Positions 15,835 through 26,287 of a DNA stretch of 64,000 bases are shown here, in pieces. Both the position numbers and the translations under genes were made by a program. Where the stretch lies: contig NZ_CP014327.1 in NCBI RefSeq assembly GCF_000812665.2, forward strand, positions 1,951,501-2,015,500. Direction: 5' to 3'. Under the pieces are notes generated by a model. It saw nothing but the letters and a program-made list of their open reading frames with translations, had not been told where the DNA came from and searched no databases. Position 1 is the first letter of the stretch. The number at the start of each line of letters is the position of its first letter. The stretch comes from Falsihalocynthiibacter arcticus (GTDB taxonomy: Bacteria > Pseudomonadota > Alphaproteobacteria > Rhodobacterales > Rhodobacteraceae).

Positions 15835-17040
15835 TCAGGCGGAGGCGTGCCCCCGTAGGCGAAAGACCAACGGCATCATAACAAGAACAAGAACGGCCGC
15901 GAAGAAGAAGGGGGCACCCGGCATGTAAGTGCCCTCGGCGTTAACGGATGTCTGAAACAGTCCCGTCATCACGAGGGGCGACAGGATTGCGGCAAGGGAT
16001 GACAGCGAAGCGATAACGCCCTGCACGACACCCTGCCGATCGTCATCCGTCTGGTTCGATGCCATAGCTGTCATCAATGCAGGTACAAGATCCGACAACG
16101 CTGCAAGGATAAGAAAGACCACCAGAGCCGTAATTGACCCCGTGAAGCCAAATCCAATCATCCCGATCAGCGCCGAAATCATGCCCAGCATCAAGGTACG
16201 GAAATCCCCGATCCACCTGATAAAAATCGGCATCAATCCCCCCTGTACAAAAGCCAAAAGCACGCCGTAGGCCGCGAGCGAAAGCCCAATATAAAGTGTC
16301 GGCCAATCGAACACTTCGCGGGTCCAGAAAGCCCAAAGCGTTGGGTAAACCATGTTGGCAAATTCGAAGATGAAAATGCAAAGCAGTGGCACAGCAAGAC
16401 CCGGCAAGCGGAATGCATCGAAAATCGATTTGAACGGGTTGAGGTCGCGCTTGCCAAAAGGGCGGCGTTTTTCTGGCGTCAAGCTTTCTGGCAGCACAAA
16501 AAACCCAAACAAGGCGTTGCCCGCCGCCAAGGCCGCGGCGATCCAGAACGGAGCAGAGAGGCTGATTTCAGCGGCAATACCACCCAAAGCGGGGCCAAGG
16601 ACAAAGCCGATCCCGAATGCAGCGCCGATGAGGCCAAAGTTCGCAGCCTTTTCTTGCGGGGAAGACATGTCAGCAATATAGGCCGTCGCGGTAATGTAGG
16701 TCGCCCCAGCGAGGCCTGCGAGGGACCGTCCGAGAAGGAGCAGCCAGAAACTATCGGCCAAAGCCATGATCACGTAATCCAGTGCCAACATAACGAGCGC
16801 GGCGATCAATATCGGTCTGCGGCCAACAGCGTCCGAAATGCTGCCGACGATAGGCCCACTCAGGAACAACGCGCCTGCATAGGCTGCCATGAGCAACCCG
16901 CCCCACAAAGCGCCTTGTCCGGTGTCACCCGCACCCACGCGCTCCATCAAGTCCGGCATGATAGGGAATACGATGCCGATACCGATGGCGTCGATCATCA
17001 GCGTTATGAGAATGAAGACTAAGGCACGGTTTTTGAACAT
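15835..17040 (-). CDS. MFS drug exporter, TetA/TCR type
   Basis: A 401-residue protein with twelve predicted membrane helices. Motif A after helix 2 reads GSISDAVGRRPIL, and helix 5 has the antiporter motif C style AAFGIGFVLGPALGGIAA, both typical of proton-drug antiporters of the 12-helix TetA group. The first helix IDAIGIGIVFPIMPDLM is the classic start of this group. It likely exports a hydrophobic toxic compound in exchange for protons at the inner membrane; it need not confer tetracycline resistance. A ribosome site is weak. No divergent TetR-type repressor is next to it, so regulation is unclear. Confidence 0.85.
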   Translation of the reverse strand: MFKNRALVFILITLMIDAIGIGIVFPIMPDLMERVGAGDTGQGALWGGLLMAAYAGALFLSGPIVGSISDAVGRRPILIAALVMLALDYVIMALADSFWLLLLGRSLAGLAGATYITATAYIADMSSPQEKAANFGLIGAAFGIGFVLGPALGGIAAEISLSAPFWIAAALAAGNALFGFFVLPESLTPEKRRPFGKRDLNPFKSIFDAFRLPGLAVPLLCIFIFEFANMVYPTLWAFWTREVFDWPTLYIGLSLAAYGVLLAFVQGGLMPIFIRWIGDFRTLMLGMISALIGMIGFGFTGSITALVVFLILAALSDLVPALMTAMASNQTDDDRQGVVQGVIASLSSLAAILSPLVMTGLFQTSVNAEGTYMPGAPFFFAAVLVLVMMPLVFRLRGHASA

Positions 17041-17321
17041 ATCACCCTATCGGATGGAGCCTTCTGAAAAGCAAGACAAAAGAGGTGTTGTTATGCGACA
17101 CCTCATCCTAGATCGCGTCTTCGACGTTTAGAGTTTCGCCGCCAAATGGAACGAATGCGTCCTACGACAATGTCCGTGAAACGCCGCCGCAATTTATCGA
17201 TCAGTGACCGGACTGCGAGACTGAACAAATGCAGTGGCTTTGAAAATATCGATCTACATTCAAGGCAGGCAGAACCAATTGTTGTTCTACTTTCTAACGC
17301 CTAGTTAGCCGCCATTTACTA

Positions 17322-19013
17322 TCAACTGGCGTGCGCTAATTTTCCGTCCCAAATCTCGGCCGATATTTTTGGATCAATAGGATCGGCGATGTAAGACGGG
17401 GTCATGATCTGTACCTTGTTTTCATTGAATACGGCAACGATATTCCTGTGAAGGTCGGACGTAATCTTAGGGATGCTCGACCCTCGTGTGGTGAAGGCAT
17501 TGACCTGATAATTTATCGCGAAGTCAGCAAGTTCGGTCCAAAGTACAAAAGGCTCTGGGCGGCTTTTCAACCCATCGGTTCGCTGCGCGGCCTCAATTAG
17601 CATCGCCTCGATTTTTTCAGGGGTCTCTTCATAGCCGATCCCGACAGTGGTATGCAGAAGCAGGCCACTGCCATGCACGCGCTTTGTATAATTGATCACT
17701 TCAGAGTTCAACATTTTCGCATTGGGAATGCTGATCAACTCGTTTTTGACGGACTTGATATGTGTCTCCATCAATTTTATCTCGACCACGTCGCCGACAT
17801 GGGCCCCAACTTTGATCCGGTCACCGATATTCATGCTGCGACGGTAGATCACGAACAGACCGGACAACACGTTGCTCATCACCGAGTTGGAGCCTAGGGA
17901 CAGCATCGCGCCCACGAGGAGAGACAGCCCTCGAAACGCCGAGGAATCCGACCCCGGGACATAAGGAAAACAAAATACAATCGCGATCAAGATTACGGCC
18001 ACTCGCAGAATATTAAATGTCGGATCGACCCAGTGTTTTTCGAAATCCCCGAGCGTAATACTACCCGCGGCCACCGCATCGAAAAACACCCGAAGCCCGC
18101 GAATTAGGAAGCGCGCCAATAGCGCTATCAACAAGATCGTGACGATGTTCGGCGCGACCGAAGCAATTCCGAGCGCAATTCTGAGGACGGGGCCCGTGAC
18201 ATGAGTTAGCAAAAGATTCGCCATCGGGCGGGTTTCGGCAACGGCAAAGAGTACGAAAGTTAGATAATAATATAAGCCCAGAACAAACATGATCAGTAGG
18301 ATAAACTTAAAACCAAAGAGGATGAGTGCGGCAATGGCGCGAACCTGAACCATTTTGTTGGTTGCCAATTCAAACGAGGAAAACTGCCTTTGAACGACGA
18401 TACTGATCCATTTGTTGCCTTTCTTACGCAGCAACAGCATGGCTCCACAAAATACCAGAAACACCAGGGTCCACATCCCGACTTCAATTGCGCTGTCAGC
18501 ACGCGCGTCGTCGGTCCGGTCTGCCCTGTAATTTGAAATTGCCTCAGAAATAGCATCAGCATGCAGCCCCGCCAACACGGGCAACGGCAGCTTTTCCATA
18601 TCTGAATCGGCTTGGGTCACAGTCGAAATAAGGTTTACGCCAGCAAAGATTTGATGTCCAAGCGCATCCTCGCGGATGTCCATTTTTAAATTCTTGATTG
18701 CGCTGGATCCTGCGACGTCAAGTATTCTCGTCTCAACAATTGCAGCACGTTCAGCCGCGGGCTGCGCGCTTGAACCGCGCAGGAAAAACAACTCATCGCC
18801 CTCTATAACAACAGGTGCCAAATAGACGTCATCAACCTTTCCGACGTTTGCCGTAGTCTCCTCGGACGTGGTTTTTGTCTGGGCATGCAGAGGCAACGCC
18901 AGCAAAAACGATCCGATAGCAATCAACGAGAATAACCTGAGCCAGTGGAATGGCGGTTTACGGGATACTGTGTCTGATTTGCGGAATTCCATTTTGGATG
19001 AATATATCGACAA
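17322..19013 (-). CDS. MscS-family mechanosensitive channel with long N-terminal domain
   Basis: A 563-residue protein. A signal peptide (LFSLIAIGSFLLALPLHAQ) is followed by a periplasmic domain to about residue 170, then about four to five helices leading to the pore helix region GLSLLVGAMLSLGSNSVMSNVLSGLFVIYRRSMNIGDRIKVG, which matches the MscS pore/beta-domain junction, and the cytoplasmic vestibule with HTTVGIGYEETPEKIEAML. It opens under membrane tension to release solutes after hypo-osmotic shock. It is larger than E. coli MscS (286 aa). Two Met are possible at the start (residues 1 and 8). It stands alone. Confidence 0.85.
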   Translation of the reverse strand: MSIYSSKMEFRKSDTVSRKPPFHWLRLFSLIAIGSFLLALPLHAQTKTTSEETTANVGKVDDVYLAPVVIEGDELFFLRGSSAQPAAERAAIVETRILDVAGSSAIKNLKMDIREDALGHQIFAGVNLISTVTQADSDMEKLPLPVLAGLHADAISEAISNYRADRTDDARADSAIEVGMWTLVFLVFCGAMLLLRKKGNKWISIVVQRQFSSFELATNKMVQVRAIAALILFGFKFILLIMFVLGLYYYLTFVLFAVAETRPMANLLLTHVTGPVLRIALGIASVAPNIVTILLIALLARFLIRGLRVFFDAVAAGSITLGDFEKHWVDPTFNILRVAVILIAIVFCFPYVPGSDSSAFRGLSLLVGAMLSLGSNSVMSNVLSGLFVIYRRSMNIGDRIKVGAHVGDVVEIKLMETHIKSVKNELISIPNAKMLNSEVINYTKRVHGSGLLLHTTVGIGYEETPEKIEAMLIEAAQRTDGLKSRPEPFVLWTELADFAINYQVNAFTTRGSSIPKITSDLHRNIVAVFNENKVQIMTPSYIADPIDPKISAEIWDGKLAHAS

Positions 19014-19092
19014 TTCGAAACTGCCTAGAGGAGGCCCCGCAAACTAGGCCATTCAGGCGGGAATAAGCCAACGGGCGCAATTTGACATCAAC

Positions 19093-19512
19093 TCAAAACG
19101 CGCAACCTTCAGGGCGCCTCAGCGCCTCCCATAGGTCTCTCAAAATTAATTCTGCCTTGATGGATTTGAAGAATGTTCCCACTATGGAATTGCCCGGCAG
19201 GGCTATGCGCAGCATGATCCCGAGAGGGGTAGCAATTCCCTTTGTCGGTCAATGGATGGTGGCTTTTTTTAACTCCTCCTTCTCCCCGCGAAGCAGAAGA
19301 ACTGTCTTCCGAAGGCGCTTGTTCTATTTGTAGATATCTTGATAAGGCCCAAACATAAGGTCATCGTGCTGGTGCTTCTGAACCGACTTGTTCAGTGTCA
19401 ATAAAGCCACGCCTAAATCTGATGCAACTTGTGGCCGTGTCTGGCCGCTAGTTGTTACGATGCTGACTGCATCACGCCTGTGTATCTCGGTGCCATTTCT
19501 TGTCTTCTTCAT
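19093..19512 (-). mobile_element. Degenerate IS3-family transposase remnant
   Basis: From ATG 19512 the frame gives the start of an IS3 OrfA: MKKTRNGTEIHRRDAVSIV, ASDLGV...LTLNKSVQKHQHDDLM. A TAG interrupts it after DIYK, but the same frame continues NKRLRKTVLLLRGEKEELKKAT, the OrfA leucine-zipper end. After another stop the frame jumps to a fragment resembling the OrfB C-terminus (GNSIVGTFFKSIKAELILRDLW). The catalytic core is deleted and stops are present, so it is dead. No terminal repeats were identified. Confidence 0.72.
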
Positions 19513-19629
19513 AGCAAACATTGCTCGAAAGAGACCGGACCTGAACCGTGACAAGACTAGCCCGTTTGAAGTCCCTGTCTGAGTTCAAACATAGAACTCG
19601 TTTGGTACGTGGGATCCGAGTGCTGTAAT

Positions 19630-20184
19630 CTAGAACGTTGGAGGGGTGCAGGCGCTGATAACCCTGCACGTCTCATTTCCAACATTGCGGAAGCGATGAG
19701 GCTTGCGGCTGTCAAATAGGTATCCCTCGCCAGTTTGAAGGACTTTAACCTGATCGCCGACAGTGATTTCGATTTGGCCTTGAATAACAACCCCGACCTC
19801 TTCCCCTGCATGCGCCAGAAATTCGGGGCCTGTATCGGCACCTACTGGATAGGTCTCATCCAGCATTTGCAGGGTATGCCTGCTGGCATCTCCAATCTGT
19901 CGAAGCGACACGGCTGAGGGCCCGAATTGCGGCGCGACTTCGACGAACTCATCAGAAGTAAAAAAAATCTTTGGTTCGCTAAGCTCTTCAATAGTTGTGA
20001 AAAACTCTGCAATGCTTATGGGAATCGCATCTAGCAAACTCTTGAGTGAAGCGACAGAGGGACTGGTTTTGTTCTGCTCAATCAGACTGACGGTGCCATT
20101 CGTTAGACCCGCACGCGCGGCAAGTTCCCGCTGCGACAACCCGTGTGCTTTTCGAATCTCTTGCAGCCGGTCGCCAATGTCCAT
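19630..20184 (-). CDS. XRE-cupin transcriptional regulator, PuuR-like
   Basis: I start at the ATG at 20184 (MDIGDRLQEIRKAHGLSQREL); upstream in-frame codons lie in the control region. The 184 residues have an N-terminal helix-turn-helix (LSQRELAARAGLTNGTVSLIEQNKTSPSVASL) and a C-terminal cupin (FLAHAGEEVGVVIQGQIEITVGD, GEGYLFDSRKPHRFRNVG). This two-domain layout and the sequence resemble PuuR, the repressor of putrescine catabolism. It is divergent from a 4-aminobutyrate aminotransferase gene, the same logic as in puu clusters, so it probably represses that gene and the transporter operon in the absence of the pathway substrate. Confidence 0.85.
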   Translation of the reverse strand: MDIGDRLQEIRKAHGLSQRELAARAGLTNGTVSLIEQNKTSPSVASLKSLLDAIPISIAEFFTTIEELSEPKIFFTSDEFVEVAPQFGPSAVSLRQIGDASRHTLQMLDETYPVGADTGPEFLAHAGEEVGVVIQGQIEITVGDQVKVLQTGEGYLFDSRKPHRFRNVGNETCRVISACTPPTF

Positions 20185-20326
20185 TTTGCTATTCCTATGC
20201 AGATTTCCGCAATTATCTAAGAAGATCAACTTCCTACAACGGTTGCGCGTACAAACTCAAGCGGTCAAAAAAATGATATGCGCCCAACTGATCCTAGGCG
20301 ATCCTTTCCTTCTTGGCGAATAGATA

Positions 20327-20354
20327 TTGACAGTTAAATTAAACAGGGTATGGA
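20327..20354 (+). promoter_or_regulatory. Candidate sigma-70 promoter of the aminotransferase gene
   Basis: TTGACA at 20327-20332 and TATGGA at 20349-20354 with a 16-bp spacer, about 57 bp before the ATG at 20411. The region also has repeated AT-rich ATTAAAC words that could be operator half-sites for the divergent regulator. Confidence 0.5.
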
Positions 20355-20410
20355 AATATTAAACGCCCCTCGTTGGGAGAGCGGTGACCCGTTGGAAAGG
20401 ACGTCATTAA

Positions 20411-21796
20411 ATGGCCAATACAGTCAAAAAGAAATCAACTAGAACGGCAATGAAACGCAAGTCGGTTATCGCAATTGTACCGGATGCCGCTCCTCTGAAG
20501 CAATCCAATGCGTCGTTGATTGCCAGACGAGAGGCCGCCGTTGCGCGTGGCGTGGCTTCTGCGGCACCGATCTTTGCAAAATATGCGGAAAACGCGGAAC
20601 TTTGGGATGTTGAGGGCAATCGCTATGTAGATTTTGCGGGTGGTATTGCCGTTCTCAACACGGGCCATCGTCATCCAAAGGTCGTCGCTGCTGCCAAAGC
20701 GCAAGAAGATCATTATACGCATACCAGTTTTCAAGTTGTGCCATATGAGCCCTATATTGCCTTGGCCGAAAAGCTGAATGAACTTGCTCCGGGCGATCAT
20801 GCCAAAAAATCGCTGTTGGTCACGACTGGTGCCGAGGCCGTCGAAAATGCGGTCAAAATTGCGCGGGCGGCAACAGGGCGTCCGGGTGTGATTGCTTTCA
20901 CAGGCGGATATCATGGTCGCACGCTGTTGACGCTCGGGATGACGGGTAAGATTTCACCTTACAAAAAGGATGTGGGTCCATTTCCATCCGATATTTACCG
21001 CGCGCCTTTTCCAAGCCTTCGCGACGGTATCACTGTGCAGGATGCACTGACCGGATTGCAAAACCTCTTCCTGACAGACGCGCAACCCGAGCGGATCGCA
21101 GCGATTATCATTGAACCCGTCCTCGGGGAGGGTGGCTATACGCCCGTTCCCTTCGAAATGATGCAAGCGCTTCGCGCAATTTGCGACCAGCACGGAATTA
21201 TGTTGATTGCGGATGAAATTCAGGCGGGATTTGGTCGGACAGGCACTTGGTTCGCGATTGAGCATTCTGGCGTCGTACCCGATTTGATTACCGTCGCTAA
21301 ATCGATGGCTGGTGGCTACCCGATTGCAGGTGTCATTGGCCGCGCAGAGGTGATGGACGCAGTAATTCCGGGGGGTCTGGGGGGAACCTATGGCGGTAAC
21401 CCCGTTGCATGTGCCGCCGCTTTGGCCGCGATCGAAGCTATTGAGGAAGAGGGTCTTTTGGCTCGTTCCACAGCGCTTGGAGAATACTTCCGGACACGCT
21501 TTGCGGATATCGGCGCACGTGTTTCGCCCTACCGGATGTGGGATATTCGCGGTCTTGGCGCAATGTTGGCGGTCGAATTTGTGACAGATTTCGAAACGGC
21601 AACGCCCGATGCGGCGCTTACGAAATCTGTGGTTGCACACGCACTCAAACGGGGCCTAATTCTGTTGTCCTGTGGCATGCACGGCAATGCGCTGCGCATA
21701 ATGGTGCCGTTGACCGCCTCGGACGCGATCATTGACGAAGGTCTTTCAATCTTTGAAGCTGCATTAACCGACGCAATGGCTGAATTGCACGGATAA
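20411..21796 (+). CDS. gabT: 4-aminobutyrate aminotransferase (GabT/PuuE type)
   Basis: A 461-residue class III aminotransferase. It moves the amino group of 4-aminobutyrate (or a related omega-amine) to 2-oxoglutarate, giving succinate semialdehyde and glutamate. Seen: [19 protein letters not shown] cofactor loop, [21 protein letters not shown], Asp268 in [12 protein letters not shown] and the PLP lysine Lys297 in [11 protein letters not shown]. The N-terminus has an unusual basic extension of about 30 residues before the normal [15 protein letters not shown] start, although AAAGGA supports ATG 20411. The PuuR-like repressor is divergent; a broken aldehyde dehydrogenase that would take the next step lies at 33629-35059. 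Confidence 0.88.
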   Translation: MANTVKKKSTRTAMKRKSVIAIVPDAAPLKQSNASLIARREAAVARGVASAAPIFAKYAENAELWDVEGNRYVDFAGGIAVLNTGHRHPKVVAAAKAQEDHYTHTSFQVVPYEPYIALAEKLNELAPGDHAKKSLLVTTGAEAVENAVKIARAATGRPGVIAFTGGYHGRTLLTLGMTGKISPYKKDVGPFPSDIYRAPFPSLRDGITVQDALTGLQNLFLTDAQPERIAAIIIEPVLGEGGYTPVPFEMMQALRAICDQHGIMLIADEIQAGFGRTGTWFAIEHSGVVPDLITVAKSMAGGYPIAGVIGRAEVMDAVIPGGLGGTYGGNPVACAAALAAIEAIEEEGLLARSTALGEYFRTRFADIGARVSPYRMWDIRGLGAMLAVEFVTDFETATPDAALTKSVVAHALKRGLILLSCGMHGNALRIMVPLTASDAIIDEGLSIFEAALTDAMAELHG

Positions 21797-22422
21797 GCGT
21801 TACAAAAGAATTCAATTTAGGCGGGCTTTTGCGTCCACCTAAATTGATCAGCTATGTGGATAAGCTGTCTCGTGGCGCCATGAACAACCGTGTTCATCGA
21901 TACCCTTTGGGTCGCGTCCCAGTAGGGTTACACGCAAAAGTTGCATCACTGGTGATCGTCCATGGGTTGGCATGGCGGATGATTTGTTGTGGATTTTGAG
22001 AATCAGCAGGATCGCAAAGGCTGGTCATCCGATCTATTCGTTGATTATCGTCAGTGTGTTACGAATAACTCACGCCATTTCCGTGTTATTTTGGCCAGAC
22101 ATTTATTGCTATGGCGTGGCAGGCGAACATATCGACAAAGAACGGGCTGAATGCGCTTGAATTTTACGCAATACTCATCGGATTGTTGAAAATAATAAAC
22201 ATAATTGGTGATTTTTTGTGAATTTAGTTGCAGGAATCGCGCCGTTTCGTCAGTCTCAAGGAATATTCGCTCGTTAGTGTGATCAAACATACTGGGAATT
22301 ATTTGAATTAGGGGCCGTTACTGGGTCCCAATTAGGCGTGGAATCTTTGTCAGGTTTCGTTGTTTAATATCAGATCCTCTTTCTAGGAGGACGTGACACA
22401 ACTTTAGTATTGGGAGATAACT
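21797..22422. other. Intergenic region with a terminator-like hairpin
   Basis: About 625 bp. A perfect 9-bp stem (CAATTTAGG 21813-21821, CCTAAATTG 21838-21846) lies 17 bp after the aminotransferase stop but lacks a T-run. The rest is AT-rich and non-coding as far as I can see, and should contain the promoter of the transporter operon. Confidence 0.5.
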
Positions 22423-23379
22423 ATGAGTTTTTTAAAGTACGTGGCGTTTGCCGGAGCCATGATGGCCGGGACCGCTTCGACCGCGCAGGAGCAATTCATC
22501 ACGATTGGTACCGGCGGCCAAACTGGCGTTTACTTTGTTGTAGGCCAATCAATTTGTCGTCTGGTGAACCGCGGCACGGCTGAACACAACTTGAAGTGCA
22601 CGGCCCCCTCAACAGGTGGGTCCATTGCCAATATCAACGCGATTATGGCGGGTGACATGGATATGGGCGTCGCCCAGTCCGATTGGCAATATCACGCCTA
22701 TAATGGCACGTCCGAGTTTGAAGGCAATAAGTTCGATGACGAACGAGCTGTATTCTCTGTGCACGGCGAGCCGTTCACAGTGATCGCACGCGCGGATTCT
22801 GGTATCAAAACCTTCGCTGACCTAAAAGGCAAACGCGTCAATATCGGCAATCCCGGTTCGGGCCAATATGCTACGATGCAAGTGGTCATGGATGCACTTG
22901 GTTGGACAATGGACGACTTTGCTTTGGCGTCTGAGTTGAAGCCAGCCGAGCAAGCAGCCGCACTTGGCGACAACAAGGTTGATGCGATCATCTATACGGT
23001 GGGTCATCCGAATGGTTCGATCCAAGAAGCAGTATCGACAGTTGATGCGGTCCTAATCCCTGTGACGGGTCCCGAGATCGACGAGTTGATCGCAGAAAAC
23101 CCTTTCTACGCCGCAGCGACTGTCCCCGGCGGTATGTATGAAGGGTCCCCTGATGACATCAACACATTTGGTGTGAAGGCGACGTTTGTAACGTCGGCAA
23201 CAGTCGATGATGAGGTCGTGTATCAAGTTGTCAAAGCTGTTTTCGACAATTTTGACCGGTTTAAGCGCCTGCACCCAGCCTTCGAAAATCTGACCGAAGA
23301 AGGCATGATCGCCGATGGTTTGTCCGCTCCGCTACACCCCGGTGCTGAACGGTATTACAAAGAACGCGGTTGGATGTAA
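22423..23379 (+). CDS. TAXI-type TRAP transporter substrate-binding protein
   Basis: A 318-residue periplasmic protein with a signal peptide (MSFLKYVAFAGAMMAGTASTAQ). The TAXI signature follows at once: FITIGTGGQTGVYFVVGQSICRLVN. Later motifs include STGGSIANINAIMAGDMDMGVAQSDW and LKGKRVNIGNPGSG. It captures a substrate in the periplasm and hands it to the fused permease encoded next. TAXI ligands include glutamate and other small organic acids or amides; the ligand here is unknown, though the surrounding amine and amide enzymes suggest a nitrogenous compound. GGGAGA precedes the ATG. Confidence 0.9.
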   Translation: MSFLKYVAFAGAMMAGTASTAQEQFITIGTGGQTGVYFVVGQSICRLVNRGTAEHNLKCTAPSTGGSIANINAIMAGDMDMGVAQSDWQYHAYNGTSEFEGNKFDDERAVFSVHGEPFTVIARADSGIKTFADLKGKRVNIGNPGSGQYATMQVVMDALGWTMDDFALASELKPAEQAAALGDNKVDAIIYTVGHPNGSIQEAVSTVDAVLIPVTGPEIDELIAENPFYAAATVPGGMYEGSPDDINTFGVKATFVTSATVDDEVVYQVVKAVFDNFDRFKRLHPAFENLTEEGMIADGLSAPLHPGAERYYKERGWM

Positions 23380-23397
23380 TCCACACTTGCGCAAAAT

Positions 23398-23423
23398 GGC
23401 GGCGGCCTGAAAGGGCCGCTGCT
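23398..23423 (+). other. Hairpin between binding-protein and permease genes
   Basis: GGCGGCGGCC (23398-23407) pairs with GGCCGCTGCT (23414-23423), including G-T pairs, with a 6-nt loop. It lies 18 bp after the binding-protein stop. Such structures protect the upstream message and give the excess of binding protein over permease usual in these operons. Confidence 0.55.
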
Positions 23424-23504
23424 GCTACGGAATCTCACAACGAGACCTAAAATAATTAATCAACAGATTTTTTACCTGACGTGTGCAGGTGACGGGGGAC
23501 CGAC

Positions 23505-25913
23505 ATGACGAATGACCCAAACCAGCAGAAAAATGCGCGCGTCGAGGCCGAAGCCGAAAGCCGCGGCGGACTTAACCAAGCCGAACTGGATGCGCTGGTC
23601 GCATCTTCGGACACGGGTGGTCGCGGTTCGACTGGTTCTGTTGGGACTTTCTTAACATGTGTGGCGCTATCTTGGTCGCTGTTTCAGCTTTGGATCGCTT
23701 CGCCTATTCCTTTTATTGTTGGCTGGGGTGTCTTCAACGATACTGAAAGCCGGTCAATCCATTTGGCCTTTGCCCTTTTCCTCGCCTACGCAGCCTTTCC
23801 TTCGGCGAGGACGAAATTCCAAGTCGGACTTGGGATCACCGTTCCCCTTTTTCTCGCGTTCCTGTTTATGACAGGGGCCAAAGACGGCACAGCGACGTGG
23901 TGGATACCCATCATCGCATTGGCCATTGTGGCCGCAGTTATCCTAGGGTCCCCCAAAGACCGCGTACCGGTTTGGGAATGGGCGATGGCCGTTATTGGGG
24001 CGCTCGCAGCACTCTATCTGTTCGTCTATTACCGTGATATTTCCAGCCGCGTTGGCGCGCCAATCATGCAAGACTTCGTGGTTGCTGTGATTGGTCTCAT
24101 GCTGCTCTTAGAGGCGACCCGTCGCGCCTTGGGGCCTGCGCTGATGATCGTGGCCACGGTTTTCCTTGTCTACACTGTGCTTGGGCCAAATATGCCCAGC
24201 ATTATCGCTCATAAAGGCAACAGCCTGTCAGAGATCGTGAACCACCAGTGGATAACCACCGAGGGCGTGTTCGGGATCGCGCTGGGCGTTTCGACGAGTT
24301 TTGTGTTCTTGTTCGTTTTGTTTGGATCGCTTTTGGATCGTGCTGGCGCGGGGAACTATTTCATTCAAGTCGCCTTTAGCTTGATGGGGCATATGAAGGG
24401 CGGCCCTGCAAAAGCAGCGGTTGTCTCGTCTGCGATGACGGGTTTGATCTCAGGGTCTTCGATTGCCAACGTTGTCACCACGGGCACATTCACCATTCCG
24501 CTGATGAAGAAGGTTGGTTTTTCCTCGGAAAAAGCGGGCGCGGTTGAAGTTGCGTCCTCGGTGAACGGTCAGATTATGCCGCCCGTTATGGGTGCAGCGG
24601 CCTTCTTGATGGTGGAATACGTCGGTATCCCGTATTTTGATGTGGTCAAACACGCCTTTCTTCCGGCGGTTATTTCCTACATTGCCCTTGTTTATATTGT
24701 GCATCTTGAGGCGCTCAAAGCGGGCATGGAAGGCCTGCCACGGGCCTATACGCCAAAACCCATCGTGCAACGCCTGATTGGTATTGCTTTTACCATTGCC
24801 GTGATCTGCGCCATTTCCTTTGCGGTTTATTACGGCATGGGGTGGATACGTCCTGCCTTCCCTGAAACGGCGGCCTATATCATCTTTGCATTCATTACAT
24901 CGATCTATGTTGGTTTGCTCTATGTCTCCTCCAAGGAAGAGCCGCTGGAATTGGATGATCCAAACGCACCCGTCACAGCCTTGCCGTTGCCGGGTCCGAC
25001 GATCCGGTCCGGCCTGCACTTTATCCTGCCGGTTGTGGTGCTGGTTTGGGCGCTTATGGTTGATCGCCTCTCACCTGGTTTGTCGGCGTTTTGGGCAACA
25101 ACTTACATGGTATTCATCCTTTTAACCCAGCGGCCACTCACGGCGATGATGCGCAAACAAAGTGGTCTTGGAGCCGCAGTGAAAGAAGGATTTTTCGACC
25201 TCATCGACGGTCTGGAAACCGGCGCGCGCAACATGATCGGCATCGGTATCGCTACGGCGACGGCGGGTATCATTGTGGGCGCTGTTAGCCAGACGGGCGT
25301 TGGATCGGCCTTGGCGGATGTGGTTGAGGTGCTTTCGGGCGGCAATATCCTTGCGATCTTGTTCCTCACGGCCATCCTGTCGCTCATCCTTGGTATGGGT
25401 CTGCCAACAACCGCCAACTATATCGTGGTATCGGCTTTGTTGGCCCCTGTCATCGTAACGCTGGGCCAGCAAAACGGGCTGATTGTGCCTCTAATCGCGG
25501 TCCACCTTTTTGTGTTCTACTTTGGCATCATGGCCGATGTGACGCCGCCGGTGGGGCTTGCCAGCTTTGCCGCCGCCGCCGTTTCTGGTGGTGATCCGAT
25601 CAAGACGGGTGTGATCGCGTTCTTCTATAGCCTGCGGACGGCCGCTTTGCCCTTCCTGTTCATCTTCAACACGGAACTGCTGCTGATTGATGTGACGTGG
25701 AGCCAAGGTGTCTTTGTCTTTATCGTGGCAACCTTTGCGATGCTGCTGTTTGCGGCCGCGACACAGGGTTGGTTCTTGGCCAAGAACCGCTTCTATGAAA
25801 CTGCCGCCTTGTTGCTCATCGCGTTCACGCTGTTTCGCCCCGGGTTCTGGATGGACATGGTCGCTCCCCCTATGTTGACGAGCAACCGTCCGAGATTGCT
25901 ACTGCAGCCATGA
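23505..25913 (+). CDS. TRAP transporter permease, fused 4TM/12TM (TAXI type), frameshifted near the C-terminus
   Basis: The 802-residue reading frame has about 17-18 membrane helices: a small DctQ-like part first and then the large DctM-like part with GLISGSSIANVVTTGTFTIPLMKK, VASSVNGQIMPPVMGAAAFLMVEY and LGMGLPTTANYIVVSALLAPV, the family hallmarks. It is the inner-membrane, ion-driven permease working with the binding protein before it. The last 16 residues (MLTSNRPRLLLQP region) are out of frame: in a run of five C at 25866-25870 one C is missing, and adding it joins the frame to the domain at 25871-26275. All transport helices are upstream of the shift, so the core may still work. Confidence 0.85.
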   Translation: MTNDPNQQKNARVEAEAESRGGLNQAELDALVASSDTGGRGSTGSVGTFLTCVALSWSLFQLWIASPIPFIVGWGVFNDTESRSIHLAFALFLAYAAFPSARTKFQVGLGITVPLFLAFLFMTGAKDGTATWWIPIIALAIVAAVILGSPKDRVPVWEWAMAVIGALAALYLFVYYRDISSRVGAPIMQDFVVAVIGLMLLLEATRRALGPALMIVATVFLVYTVLGPNMPSIIAHKGNSLSEIVNHQWITTEGVFGIALGVSTSFVFLFVLFGSLLDRAGAGNYFIQVAFSLMGHMKGGPAKAAVVSSAMTGLISGSSIANVVTTGTFTIPLMKKVGFSSEKAGAVEVASSVNGQIMPPVMGAAAFLMVEYVGIPYFDVVKHAFLPAVISYIALVYIVHLEALKAGMEGLPRAYTPKPIVQRLIGIAFTIAVICAISFAVYYGMGWIRPAFPETAAYIIFAFITSIYVGLLYVSSKEEPLELDDPNAPVTALPLPGPTIRSGLHFILPVVVLVWALMVDRLSPGLSAFWATTYMVFILLTQRPLTAMMRKQSGLGAAVKEGFFDLIDGLETGARNMIGIGIATATAGIIVGAVSQTGVGSALADVVEVLSGGNILAILFLTAILSLILGMGLPTTANYIVVSALLAPVIVTLGQQNGLIVPLIAVHLFVFYFGIMADVTPPVGLASFAAAAVSGGDPIKTGVIAFFYSLRTAALPFLFIFNTELLLIDVTWSQGVFVFIVATFAMLLFAAATQGWFLAKNRFYETAALLLIAFTLFRPGFWMDMVAPPMLTSNRPRLLLQP

Positions 25914-26275
25914 ACACGCCGATCGGTGATGATTTGCGCCTGCGTGTTGCTGGTGTGAACGACCTTGGGGATCCGATCGAATTTGTTGCCGTGTTGACCA
26001 TTCAAGACGGGGCAACGGGTGAAGAACGGTTGGAAAATGCGGGACTTGTGTTCCGCAACGAAGGCGACACGCTTATGATTGACGATGTGACGTATGGCAG
26101 CGCGGCTGCCACTGCAGGTCTAGACTGGGATCAGACAGTTTTACAGGTGCTGCGCCCCGTGGGGCAGCCCTCTAAATACCTGATGTTCTTACCAGCCTTA
26201 CTGCTTTTGGGCTTGGTTGTCTTCTTGCAACGCCGCCGCACTGGGCACCCGATCCGCAAACAAGCCACCGCTTAA
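25871..26275 (+). pseudogene. Detached C-terminal DUF3394-like domain of the TRAP permease
   Basis: Reading from TAT at 25871 gives YVDEQPSEIATAAMNTP and then a soluble PDZ-like domain (GDDLRLRVAGVNDLGDPI, AAATAGLDWDQTVLQVLRP) ending in one membrane helix (YLMFLPALLLLGLVVFL) and a basic tail. This is the usual C-terminal extension of fused TAXI permeases, separated here by the single-base loss at 25866-25870. An internal ATG at 25910 could allow separate translation, overlapping the truncated permease stop. Confidence 0.7.
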
Positions 26276-26287
26276 AGGAAACAGACC